A stretch of 64,000 bases of DNA from Pezicula radicicola (taxonomy: Eukaryota; Ascomycota; Leotiomycetes; Helotiales; Dermateaceae): contig PDUO01000028.1 in the NCBI GenBank assembly GCA_003008705.1, positions 317,214-381,213 on the forward strand. The letters are read 5' to 3'. A model generated the notes under the pieces. It searched no databases. It was not told the origin of the DNA and worked only from the letters and a program-made list of their open reading frames with translations. A program made the position numbers and the translations under genes. Shown here in pieces: positions 34,625 through 44,841 of the stretch (the first letter of the stretch is position 1; every line of letters starts with the position of its first letter).

Positions 34625-36490
34625 TCATGTCGAAGCATCCTTATCTGGGTCCAGTTTCCGTTTCTTTGTACTTGCTACATCAACAAGACCGGGGATTTTT
34701 TCCACAAGCATCGTCTTGTCTGTAGCCTCTTCATGTTCAACATCCTGAGCATGGTCTAGTACTGTAGTACCCTGCGAAGAATCCACGAAGTCCTCGGGGA
34801 AGTTCAGAGGCGAACTTTCAGAGTGTTGTCTCTTCCGTTGCTTCGCGGCTATGGCTTCAAAAGCTGGCAGGCCTTGGTTGAACCGGTTTTGCTCTTGAGC
34901 GTCCAGCACGTAAAAGAGAGATGCCGGCATCTTTTCCTCATCTTCTCTGGCCTTGGAATTTTCCTCTGGAATATCCTCCAAGGACTTGTTCTTCTGTCTG
35001 AGTGCTTTGCCTAGCTTTCGACTATTCCCATGGATGAAGCGCAACTTCTCATCATGAAGAGCTTTGGCCCGGTTATCCGTGGTGTCGTATCTGGGAACCA
35101 AGCTGCCACTGTTGACCTTTGCGAGATAGCTTGTAATTAGCCAACGCTCGCTAGACTCTCTCGCTGCCTGTTTCCCATTCTTTTCCAAGTCCTTCTTTTT
35201 CTTTTCTGCAAGCAACGCCTCTCGCGCTGGACCCTGCGGCATATCTTTAATGTTTTCATGTAGGTGCAGAAACTTGGTAGAGAATAGAATACAGTACCTA
35301 GTACCAACAAAGCTGGTAACTGCGTGTACCAGTAACGCAGCGCGGCACATGAAAATGTCACCGGGAAGAATCTGCAGCCGGATATCATACTCAGGCAGGC
35401 AGATATCGCCTCCAACATATTTTCCAGCTGTTGTCCAAATCGCCATGAGCTCTTTGGCCTTCGAATTGTCCCGATGTGCTTTAACAGTTCTGTTACTGAC
35501 AAGAATCGTAAGATTAAAGCATTGCATGTCATCATGCTCTTTAAGGATACCCGCTTCAACCATTCTTTTCCTATTGCTTCTTGCTTCCGCCCAGTTGATG
35601 GGGTCAACAACTTCGTAGATTGCGCTCGCAGTGACTTCTAAGTCAACGATATCTTCGGATGCAAGGAATTCTTCTGCAGCATCGGCTCTTATTTGCCTTG
35701 TCGCCTTGTCACCACTTCGTCCACCACGAGTATCTTCTGTTTTAACATGATTCCACCGGACTCCATGTTTGAAAAAGACGTCATTGTCGTGGCCCTTTGG
35801 AATCCACGCACCCAGGTGCAACCTGCCAGCACCTATGCCACGTTCTTGAAAATACTGAAGTTCAGCCTCAGTATAGTCGTCGTGGGGATGCCGGGAGTCG
35901 TTTGAACCCTTCGGTGGCTGTTGCACAGGGTAAACATTTTCAAAGTCGTTTATCGTCTTAACTAAACGACTGTTTACATCGGTATAATTAAAATCGCCCC
36001 TATAGCGCTCTCCAGCACCGTTGCGGAAAATCATCGCAGCGGGGACTCCACTCTTATCCTTCCAAAGGTGGCTTTCGGTGTTTGAAATGGTGGGCCGGCA
36101 TGGAACGTCGAGACTGGGGTCTGGCTTTGGGAGGTCTGCTTTCTCCAAGGCCCTGATGTCCATTTCGCAGACCGTTGTCGCATTGGCCATGATCTCGTGG
36201 GTCAGACTTTGTACCCACTTAATTCCTAGTGCTTTGTTTGCCGCTCTGTCGTCTGAGCTAAGAGCAGGAAAGTTTGCCTTGAATTTATGAAATTTAGGTG
36301 CTCTTACTTTTTCCGTGAAATCGTTCCGCGCATTCACTTGTGCCTCGAAAAGCGGCCCGGTTGCTTCTCTGAATTCTTCCTCCGATGGCTTTCGGAATGT
36401 CGTAGGTGTGAGTGGCTCGTAGCCAGATCGTGATGCCATGTTGAACCTGTTGGCCTTCGAAGTCTCTTTGTCGAAAGATGCTTTCTGCAT
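34625..36490 (-). CDS. TET/JBP-like 2-oxoglutarate/Fe(II) dioxygenase-fold protein
   Basis: A single exon of 621 residues on the minus strand. The core at about 328-410 has the order expected of the TET/JBP double-stranded beta-helix: VKAHRDNSKAKE with an HxD pair (H339, D341), then AGKYVGGDICLPEYDIRLQI and LPGDIFMC, then LLVHAVTSFVGTRYCILF with the distal His (H389) and an Arg nine residues later (R398) placed to bind 2-oxoglutarate. Known relatives oxidise methylated bases in DNA or RNA; activity here is inference. The long N-terminal half (including HLWKDKSGVPAAMIFRNGAG and ERGIGAGRLHLGAWIP) is unassigned. The C-terminal 200 residues are charged and helical, with KKRKLDP near the end as a possible nuclear signal. 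A second start lies at Met18. No introns were seen, unusual beside its neighbours. Confidence 0.72.
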   Translation of the reverse strand: MQKASFDKETSKANRFNMASRSGYEPLTPTTFRKPSEEEFREATGPLFEAQVNARNDFTEKVRAPKFHKFKANFPALSSDDRAANKALGIKWVQSLTHEIMANATTVCEMDIRALEKADLPKPDPSLDVPCRPTISNTESHLWKDKSGVPAAMIFRNGAGERYRGDFNYTDVNSRLVKTINDFENVYPVQQPPKGSNDSRHPHDDYTEAELQYFQERGIGAGRLHLGAWIPKGHDNDVFFKHGVRWNHVKTEDTRGGRSGDKATRQIRADAAEEFLASEDIVDLEVTASAIYEVVDPINWAEARSNRKRMVEAGILKEHDDMQCFNLTILVSNRTVKAHRDNSKAKELMAIWTTAGKYVGGDICLPEYDIRLQILPGDIFMCRAALLVHAVTSFVGTRYCILFSTKFLHLHENIKDMPQGPAREALLAEKKKKDLEKNGKQAARESSERWLITSYLAKVNSGSLVPRYDTTDNRAKALHDEKLRFIHGNSRKLGKALRQKNKSLEDIPEENSKAREDEEKMPASLFYVLDAQEQNRFNQGLPAFEAIAAKQRKRQHSESSPLNFPEDFVDSSQGTTVLDHAQDVEHEEATDKTMLVEKIPGLVDVASTKKRKLDPDKDAST

Positions 36491-38555
36491 TGTGTCTGGG
36501 TTAACCCAAGAATTCGCTTTGGAGGAGATGATCAGTTGACAAGTCGGATCTGGGAAAGGTAGCTCAACTGTAATGCTTTGCGCAATGAATGATGGTGGGA
36601 GAGGGGAGAATCTCTGCTTTATGAGAAGGTAGTATTTAGTGTAAGATCCAAATCAAGTTGTGCGATCGATGTCGAAGATTTCAAAGGGAAGAAAAAGTAT
36701 CAAGTCAGAGTAGGCTGAGCAAATCTGGTATTGTGAGCGCGCCTCGTTTGTGGGTGCTAAACGCCAGAAATGATCTGGTCTAAGACCAAGAAGAAACAGT
36801 GAATTAAATATATTTTTGGCATCAATATATATACCATTCACCACAGGGAATCTGTTTACTAACCAAAATTTAGAAAACGCTTAGGTAAATTGTACATGCC
36901 ACTTCAATACTTACGTTTTGCTGGTGCATAAGAAGCCTGAGCTTTCATTTTCATGGGACTTGGATGCCCCTTTTATATCTAGAAATCCAAGAACAATAAC
37001 ATTGTTTGCTTACAGTCTATAAACAGTATATTAATTGCTCAGAAAACCTCTAAGTTTTCTCTATACAAGACTTTGAGGAACAAGTTAGAGTAGCAAATTT
37101 TCTATAAGCCCTATTAATATGGATCATCTAACAAACAGCTCGGAATGGCATGCCGTTGTAAGCAAGCAATCAACCAGCACACAATGTGATTATATTCTAA
37201 CAATCTTCCAAGGTGGTTCAATTAAGTCTTGGTATATAGGTTTGTGTGAAACTGTGTTATAATGATCAGTTGGAAGTTTCAAGGTTTTACTTAGTGTCTC
37301 GCTTCACTTCGGGGGTTTTGAACGGAGCAAATCACTTCGCGGTTCTAATACTGTCGATAGTAGGATTACTTGATAACCTATTACATAGACAGTTATTTTT
37401 ACTTTAGAATATTTCAAAGGATAATTCCCGCCTTCAAAATCCTTATTCTGGCCATTTACACTGTATATCGCTATTGTAAAAATTTGGCAGGACTAGAATA
37501 GATACTATAAGCATCGTTACCGAAATTGATTTAGGTAGAATTATTTGTTAAGCAATCAAAGGAATACAAATAAAGTCTTGAGGTCGAGGACCAAAAGACC
37601 TTAAATACCAGCAGCAGGAGTGGTGACAAAAGAAGCACTTGCTAGGAGTACCAAATCTAACTAGAATTCACAGAACCACAAGGCTTCTTATTTCCATCCT
37701 AACATTTACATCCTTGATAAACATAAAGAGCAAGAATACTTGTACTTGGAACTGCGGCTGGCCATAGAATCAAGCAATGGCAGCTGGACACAGCTGTGAC
37801 AAGATTGTATTAGAGCGCCATAGCTACAAGATGTCAAAATAACCTCCAAATTTTCTATCTTCGTTTATCTTTTCTATTAAGTTAAAGGAAGAATGACAGC
37901 ATAACGTCCAATAACAACTAACGATTCTATTCGTCGCCATCAAAGAATTCGGTTTAAACTGGCCCAAGTCTACTCTTGTCAGACGAACTTCTTGACTTCA
38001 CGTCCCAAGAAAAACTGTTTTTTGTGCTCTCACTTGTCTATAAGCAACACCTGAATAAGCACATAAGTACATCATATCACTAATAAAGTTTTGAAAGGGA
38101 AAGTATAACCAAGATAAAGCGAACAGAATGCTCCTAAGAACAACTGATATTGTCACAAGACAGACTAGTACTAGTACTCCCACTCCCGCTCCTGCTCACC
38201 GTATTTTTAGTTCTAAGATTGGAACAGAAATTCAAGAACTTCAGCAACACGATCTATCTACCTACATTATTATCATCACCTTTGTAATGAATTCAACAAT
38301 CACTAGAATAATAATTATCTCAAGTACAAGCTTTAAATCAGATACCAAAATCAAGTCACTTACTCAATAAGTCGTTTACTCAACTCAATAAGTTCAAATA
38401 ATTAATTTCAGGTTGACTGTAGCCAAGTCACACATGACTGTACCTGCATTCCACAAAAGGTGTTCCGGTTTCAATAGAAAAGTTCAGCAATATTCCGTCA
38501 CGCCTACTTCATAGATGATATTATACAATACAATCTCTTTCTACTCCACTCCAAA
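36491..38555. other. AT-rich gene-poor tract
   Basis: About 2 kb with no supported gene. The first few hundred bases likely contain the promoter of the TET/JBP-like gene. A short TAGTACTAGTACTC-type run lies near 38166. Confidence 0.4.
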
Positions 38556-40122
38556 CTAAACATCGAAAGCTCCCAAATCTCCCCCCTGAAATCCCAGGGA
38601 AGCCCCCGCCCTCGGAAACGAAAAATAGTCAATAGTCTTAAGTCTATCACTCGCAAACAGTACAATCCACCTCGAAACAAGCTTCATAACCATCCCATCT
38701 TGAGCCTCCAAACATGTAAGCTGACTAAAAATACTATTAACTAATGTAGCACGACCCAGATGAATCGTCTTATAGTCGGTAAATATTTTAGAAATCTCTT
38801 CGCTAGAAAGAGATGGCGAATTCAAGCTAGTAGAAAGTGATGATTGAAGATCAGAAAGTATCACTACTCCTTCTAGTGCTGTGTTTCCTCCTAGTCCTGC
38901 ATTTATAGTTTCCTTGAAGTCTGATATTAGTAATGTGTGCTTGTTTTGTATGACCTGGGAAGATTCTTAAGGTGTTAAACGTACCTTATGAACAGCATCC
39001 CCAATAATCCCAATCCTCCCATAACTCCAACGTTCCAAAACCACCTCCTCAAGCTGTACCAATACACCTTTAACCCTAGCATCCCAAGCATCACCCACAG
39101 GAAAATCAGCACACATTTTAGTATCTCGATACTCCCCAATAACTCTCTCCGCATCTTCATCTGTTAACGCGGGATATCTGGAGAAGTATATTCCAGCATT
39201 TTAACATATAGAAACCAAAAGATTAAACCGCTTACTCCGGATGCAGCTACAGTTGAGTAATTTCGATAATAGTTACTGTAGACATAACCATCTAGTATTA
39301 GACATATTTCTAATAAGCTATAGGAGATGGAGAATATGTCTTTATACTCGGATTTGAACCACCCATCTAGACAGATTGAGAAAAACGAATATCAGTTTCC
39401 TGATTAGTATGGAAGGTTATGATATATAAGACTTACAGTTATCTAGCTTCTCGCCGACTATATCTAGTTCTTCTTTTTTGACGACTTTTGATATTAACTT
39501 TCTCACAGTACTATGAACACCATCTGCTCCCACAAGTATATCTCCAATCCATTGAGTTCCATCTGTGGTGGTAGCGATTACTTCATCAATTTGTTTTTTC
39601 TTTTCTTGTATGATGCAACAGCCTAAGGACTTTACCCTTATCTTATAAGTTCAATATAACACCAAAATAAGCCAACACCTCTCTAAAAACAAAATCAGAT
39701 AACCCAAACTATTACCTAACACTTAATCTACATCACCTCAAACCCATCCCTCAAATAAAAACACCCACACAAAAAATCAAAACACCTATAAAAAAAAAAC
39801 AACCCCAAGAAATTCAACAAGAAACAAGAAACAAGAAACTCATACTTCTCCTCAACCAAGATACGAAACCTCAACTCAGTAAACAATACCCCGTAAAATC
39901 AAATTACTTTCCAATCCTCAACGAAATAACAAACGACTTAATATCTCCCCATACCCCAAGCTAATCCAAAATCTTTACACACCATGTAGATACAGACCAA
40001 TTAATGCACCGATCTCGAATCCTTTTTCGAGAAAGGATGAAATCTATATTTGCTCTTTCGAGGGAGAGATGCTACCACCTACTATTATAACTTTGAATGT
40101 GGAGAGAGTTAGAAGAGGCCAT
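38556..40122 (-). pseudogene. inactivated FAD-dependent monooxygenase gene
   Basis: On the minus strand, family blocks occur in the right order but in different frames. A start-like ATG at 40122 is followed by KVIIVGGSI (dinucleotide fold), then LERANIDFIL and GFEIGALIGLYLHG. Next come ILVGADGVHSTVRKLISK, FWFLYVKM, LTDEDAERVIGEYRDTKMCA and WSYGRIGIIGDAVHK (FAD phosphate motif), and finally TINAGLGGNTALEGVVILSD to the stop at 38556. Between them are one- or two-base frameshifts (for example after IVGG, before EKGF, before LTDED), a deletion after GGSI and several stops in the N-terminal third, some as TGA or TAA where CGA or CAA would be expected. Normal introns remain. Relatives are salicylate-hydroxylase/PgaA-type aromatic or meroterpenoid monooxygenases. 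It cannot make a working enzyme. Confidence 0.8.
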
Positions 40123-40858
40123 TTTTGTATGTATGTAGATTTGGGCTTAGTTAGATAAGATTACAAGTGATTCAACAAGGTACAATGCTGATTCAAAAAC
40201 GTGATACCGCTATAGATTAATTCTTTTCACGGTCTTGATTTCGCGCGCTGGAGAATTGAAAGCTTGAAGGTCTTTAAAAGTCTAATAATAAGGAAGTTGG
40301 TTATGGGCTCCTAGATAATCGAAATATTCACGACGGTTCGGCTCCGAAGCTGGGGGAAGCCGTTGGTTTACCCTTGCAGAAGCTAAGCAGCCAACATGAG
40401 CCAAGACAACTTCAACTGGATGCGAAGTACACACAAAAGCGATAAATAAGTTGACAATACCCAATTATTTGTCACTAAAATCAGGGCGGATATTTAGATT
40501 TACAAAGAAACGAACCACAATAAACCAAGGCAGTAGAGCGATTGATAAAGGTAACTTTTTGTCCTTTTCATTTAGCTTTTGGATCTGACTTTGCGCCAAA
40601 GATCTCTAACTGCTAGCTATAGCTATCTAAAGTAGCCAAGTATACACACACACGAATCCAATTCCACATCTAAGGGTATGCGCAGTCCAAACTCGACCGA
40701 TTTTTTCTTCTTCAGTCTGACCTCCCACCCGGAAGGAAAAGAAAATCAAATTGCCTCGAGGGCTTCCAGAACGCCAACGCTATGCCGCTATACAAACAAG
40801 AAAATCCAACAAAAATAAACAAATGATCCACCCATCCTCGTCTCAGAAATCGAGACTT
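40123..40858. other. intergenic region
   Basis: About 740 bp, with no gene supported. It includes a short ACACACAC run near 40646. Confidence 0.4.
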
Positions 40859-42109
40859 TTACAAGAGAAAAATGTTTCCTAGTGCTACGACTGCAAGAGC
40901 CATCGCTGTGATCATGCCACCACTCAGGTTTCCTGTTCTTGAACCCTTGCTCGTACTAGCCGTTAATAAGGCAGTAGAGACGGTAGTACGGCCGGTAGCG
41001 GTGATGCCATTCAGGTTATCAGCAGCTGTGATTGCTGGGCCTACGTTCCAGAAATCAACCAAGATGAAAGTTGGCTTCTCACCCCACTCGCTATCACAGA
41101 GAGCTCCGTGAGTTCCAAGAGCGCCAGTGGTGTTGGTGCTTGGAGAGTTGGTTGTTTCAATATCGGTGATATCGGGAATGGTAATGCCGAGAATCTGGTT
41201 GGTATCCGCGAAATGGTTGAGCAGGCCCATGTACCCGCTTGATACAGCTGCAGAGGAGGAAGAAACAGTTGAGGGACGGTCCAATGTGCAGTTGAAGCCG
41301 CTCAATGAAGATACTCCATATGCTGTCTCAAAGACGTATGTGAATTCTGGAAGAAGGTATGGGTATGAGGAATCGTATGTAATTGATGCGATAAAGGTGA
41401 TGAGGCGGGTGTTTGCGGTGATGAGAGTTTGGAGGGTGGGCCAGGTGGAAATGGCTGCTGTGGTAGATGTAGGTGTGTATCCATAGTCAGAGATGCCCGA
41501 GTCGGAGAAGACCGAACCAAATTCGGATGCGTCTAGGTCATCCGAGTTGACAAGGAGGAGAGTCACGACTTCATTGAGGTTGTTGTCCATCCAGTACTTG
41601 ATCTCCTCAAGAAAGGTCAGGAGGGAACCACCATCGAGTAATGTGCAGCTTGTATGGCAGAGTTCGAGTGTACCGGAAGAGTTGTGGACTTGTGCTTGAA
41701 TCAATCGAATACCTGCGCTCAATGCGATGGTGGCATTGTAGAATTGGTTTCCAGATACTGAGAAATCAGTCGACGAGTCGCGGAGGAAGGCAGCATCGTG
41801 TGCTCCGAGGTGGGTTATGTTGTTGTAGTTGCGGTTGCATAGGTCGGGGGAGTTATTGCAGGCTACTGTTGACGTCGAGGCAGCAGCTTCGGTCACTGAA
41901 ACTTTAGTTGTTGATGTTGATGTTGCTGAGGACGATACTGCGTATGCTGTCGTCGTTGAAGATCCGCTTCCTGACCCCGAGCCTGACCCTGATCCCGAAC
42001 CTGATGATCCTGAGCCTCCAAAGCTACCTCCTCCGCCTTGTGGCTGTGGGATAGCTTGGGCCAAGCTAAAGAGCGCTGCCGAAGCAGCTAGTAGTGATGA
42101 AAAGTGCAT
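40859..42109 (-). CDS. GPI-anchored PI-PLC X-like phosphodiesterase-fold protein
   Basis: A single exon of 416 residues. The signal peptide (MHFSSLLAASAALFSLAQA) is followed by a Gly/Ser linker made of repeated GS pairs (about residues 25-50) and a Ser/Thr-rich stretch. The TIM-barrel domain begins at NRNYNNITHLGAHDAAF, where the His matches the first catalytic His of PI-PLCs. ALSAGIRLIQAQVHNSSG and LELCHTSC carry the second His region, and EVVTLLLVNSDD and PTFILVDFWNVG finish the barrel. The hydrophobic C-terminus (MITAMALAVVALGNIFLL) after a Ser/Gly site suggests a GPI anchor. Fungal members of this family lack calcium sites; the substrate is unknown and may not be a phosphoinositide. A TATTTATG word at 42164-42171 (minus-strand CATAAATA) is a TATA-like element. 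Confidence 0.88.
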   Translation of the reverse strand: MHFSSLLAASAALFSLAQAIPQPQGGGGSFGGSGSSGSGSGSGSGSGSGSSTTTAYAVSSSATSTSTTKVSVTEAAASTSTVACNNSPDLCNRNYNNITHLGAHDAAFLRDSSTDFSVSGNQFYNATIALSAGIRLIQAQVHNSSGTLELCHTSCTLLDGGSLLTFLEEIKYWMDNNLNEVVTLLLVNSDDLDASEFGSVFSDSGISDYGYTPTSTTAAISTWPTLQTLITANTRLITFIASITYDSSYPYLLPEFTYVFETAYGVSSLSGFNCTLDRPSTVSSSSAAVSSGYMGLLNHFADTNQILGITIPDITDIETTNSPSTNTTGALGTHGALCDSEWGEKPTFILVDFWNVGPAITAADNLNGITATGRTTVSTALLTASTSKGSRTGNLSGGMITAMALAVVALGNIFLL

Positions 42110-42730
42110 GTTGGATTTGAATTGAGGTGTTTTCGAGATCGGTCCTGTGTATGTATGCCAAAGTATTTATGCTTTCATCCACAAAATAAATAGACGAATA
42201 TTGAAGCACTGATGACGGTATAGGGAAAAACAAGAGACGAAAGAAACACAAAGGGAAGAAAATGTGAAGCGGGATATATGAAGATGTAAAATGGAAATGG
42301 CAAGAAGAAAACAAAGAGATGGCAGTAGTACTGTACTTGAAGTAATAGGGGGCTTGGAGTAAGTAATATGGGGATTTGTCCAGTTTGCACCAGTGTCTTT
42401 CACATAATAATTTTACGAAGTGGTGCAGAAGCCTTGGAGGTTGACGTTGGAGCTGCGCCTCGCTGCTGCGAGGGGATTGCATCGTCGTCAGCACGTCGGC
42501 CGACCGTTTGTCGGATTCAGCCCGAAGTGGGGTCGTCCAAAGGGGGCCGTGAGAGGGTGAGCAATCGCTTGTCATGTCACAGAATCTTCCAATCGCTCGT
42601 CTCATTCCCTCGTGATTCTCAATTGAAACAGCCGTGCTCTGCATCCCGCCGTCAAGATTCAAAGATTTAAAAATTCTAAAATTCTAAAATTCAATTTGAC
42701 ATGCTGGGTCTTCCATGCTGCCATGTGTTC

Positions 42731-42762
42731 TGGTACTGGTACTGGTACAGGTACAGGTACAG
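42731..42762 (+). repeat. GGTACW hexanucleotide microsatellite
   Basis: About five tandem units alternating GGTACT and GGTACA. Both versions contain GTAC, so the array is near-palindromic. Confidence 0.9.
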
Positions 42763-42793
42763 TATTATTACAAGTATTTGTCGCTGTGGTTTC

Positions 42794-42818
42794 CATTATT
42801 ATTATTATTGTTATTATT
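42794..42818 (+). repeat. ATT trinucleotide microsatellite
   Basis: About eight ATT units with one G interruption. Confidence 0.9.
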
Positions 42819-43871
42819 CTGGGGGCCTTCAAAACTGTTGTTGTTTGGGTTGTACAGTTGACGTTCAACAGCACAAAAAATAGTTGTGGAGACGAGGCTG
42901 ATGGATGCCGCCGCCCGAAGGGGGTTGGTGTTGTGCTGCGGTACGCTGATCTCCCGACACCGACGCCACAGTAAGCCAACCCTCCCTATTTTGGGATACG
43001 GCTGTCGGTAAGTAGTGTCTCGCAACGCCAGTCATGTCATGGCAGCGGGTTTGGGAAATGTCGGTGGTCTTGGCTTGAAACCCGTGGGAAAAGACTTACG
43101 ACTCCCACTGACCGCAGTGAAATAAAAGACATCGCCGACCCGTTTCTGGCCTTGGTGCAATTCTACGCTGAGCCTTTTGGAAATGGCTGAGAAACATCGT
43201 CAAGGGGAGGGGAGGAGCTCACTTTCCACCGAGCGCAATAGAGTGCCAGGTACGAAAAGGTACCGACTCGTAGACAGAGAACCCTTGTCGAAAACATGTC
43301 CTAAGTAAACGAACGATGTTTTCGTTGAAGCGCCAACCACGGCCAACGCACAAAGCCAAATACACAAACGGGATTTCATAGGATGAAGAAGTTTTCGTAG
43401 GATTGTGCAGTCGCAAATACATTACAACGATTTTCTCGTTTTGAATGCGAACTGGAAGTTGAGTAGCAAGAGTGATTCGGGCGAGTATTCCGAGAGATTT
43501 ATCACGTGCAGGCTCCCATGTGCGATGCCTCGTGAGTGAGAAAGAGCGGCACTCAAGAACTCAATACCTTTCGCATCAATTGTTCAAGAGTTTACTCATA
43601 TCACGACTGAAACAACTTAAGCGACGGATAGATCTCCTCGTTCTGTTGGAAATAACTAAACTCCAAAATAATTATTTGCATAGAAACTGCTTCAGTGAAG
43701 TCGTCTATGGTTTTGGGGGGCCGCTTTTCTAGCCTCTAAGGTTTCTACAAGTAACATTGCGTCACAGCCACATCTCCATCTTTTCAAAACAACAAGCACC
43801 ACAAATTCTCAACCTCCCCAAACTCCCCTCCCCAACCCCAAGTTATCCTTTAATCAAGATAGGGAATCACC

Positions 43872-44841
43872 ATGTCGATAGACTATACCAACCTCCCAAC
43901 TCCACCGGCTTGTGTCGCAGACTTTTGCCTTGTGAGAATTAAACCCTTCTGCCCCACGCTTGACCCCACCTTGTCCTTGTTGTGGCTCTAGCTCCCAGCT
44001 GAACCTACCGTTACTGACAATGCATGCAGATTCCAGTACGGTACTATCTTTTTACTATTGAGTCAATGCATTGAAGTTAAGAGTTGAGTTGGCTTATGAG
44101 AATGGATAGATTGGCACTCCTACCGCCTCGGTTTCTAATGAAGTCGCTGCTGTTCAACGATTGATGAAAGCGAGCGGACTGAGCTATTCAATGCACTCTG
44201 CTGGAACAACAGTTGGTATGTGCCAACCTATCCCTTTACCCACTCTTCTATCAAGATAATCTCTTTAGATGAGAGCATCATACACTCCTGCTACGTTCTC
44301 TTCAAGCGGGACCATTTCCCCGGCCTTTCACAATCACGTGTTAAAAAGCCCCAACATACTGTGATTCTCTGATTACTCTCGAGTCTGTGTATCGCACAAA
44401 GTAATTATCAACTAACATTCCCAAAGAAGGATCCTGGGACGATGTGATGAAGCTTATAGGACAAGCCCACACCCTAGTCCATCAAAACGGAGTTCTTCGA
44501 GTACAAACCGACATTAGAGCCGGCACCAGGTAACATTTACTCATCCTCTTCCCACCTCCCACCAACCAAGTTCCGACTCTTCCTTTCCTCATACTAACAA
44601 AAAACCAAGAACCGACAAAAAGCAACACTTCTCCGAAAAAGTCAGCAAAGTAGAAAGCATCCTCGCCCGCGATTCTTCAACTAGTACTAAACTCGAAACC
44701 GAAACAAACTTCAAGAAGACTATCGTTGCTGAGCAAACTAAAGCTGCTGTTGCGGATACTGTGGCCGAACAGAAAGTTGCAGCTGCTAGTACTGTTCCGC
44801 CGAAGCCGGAGGTTAAGACTTGGGCTAGTATGTTGAAGTGA
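43872..44841 (+). CDS. ECM15/MTH1187-family (thiamine-binding-like) protein
   Basis: Five exons, 43872-43931, 44030-44035, 44110-44215, 44427-44529, 44610-44841, give 168 residues. The domain reads [59 protein letters not shown], matching the small ferredoxin-like family of yeast ECM15 and archaeal MTH1187, tetrameric proteins linked to thiamine or its precursors. The second exon is only 6 nt (ATTCCA, Ile-Pro); without it the invariant IP before IGT would be lost, and both flanking introns (98 and 74 nt) have good borders. Yeast ECM15 is about 104 residues; this protein has about 60 extra C-terminal residues, Ala/Lys/Glu-rich and ending TWASMLK, of unknown use. Cytosolic, no signal peptide. 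Confidence 0.85.

Larger units (their letters stand above)
42110..43871. other. long divergent intergenic region with microsatellites
   Basis: About 1.76 kb between divergent genes, with no gene supported; several overlapping ORFs on both strands are low-complexity products. It holds two simple repeats (listed separately) and long pyrimidine and purine runs consistent with two promoters. Confidence 0.45.

Noticed and set aside
42066..42662. Minus-strand ORF of 198 codons upstream of the PI-PLC-like gene
   Set aside because: Phe/Ser-rich low-complexity product of a pyrimidine-rich promoter; overlaps the start of the supported gene in another frame.
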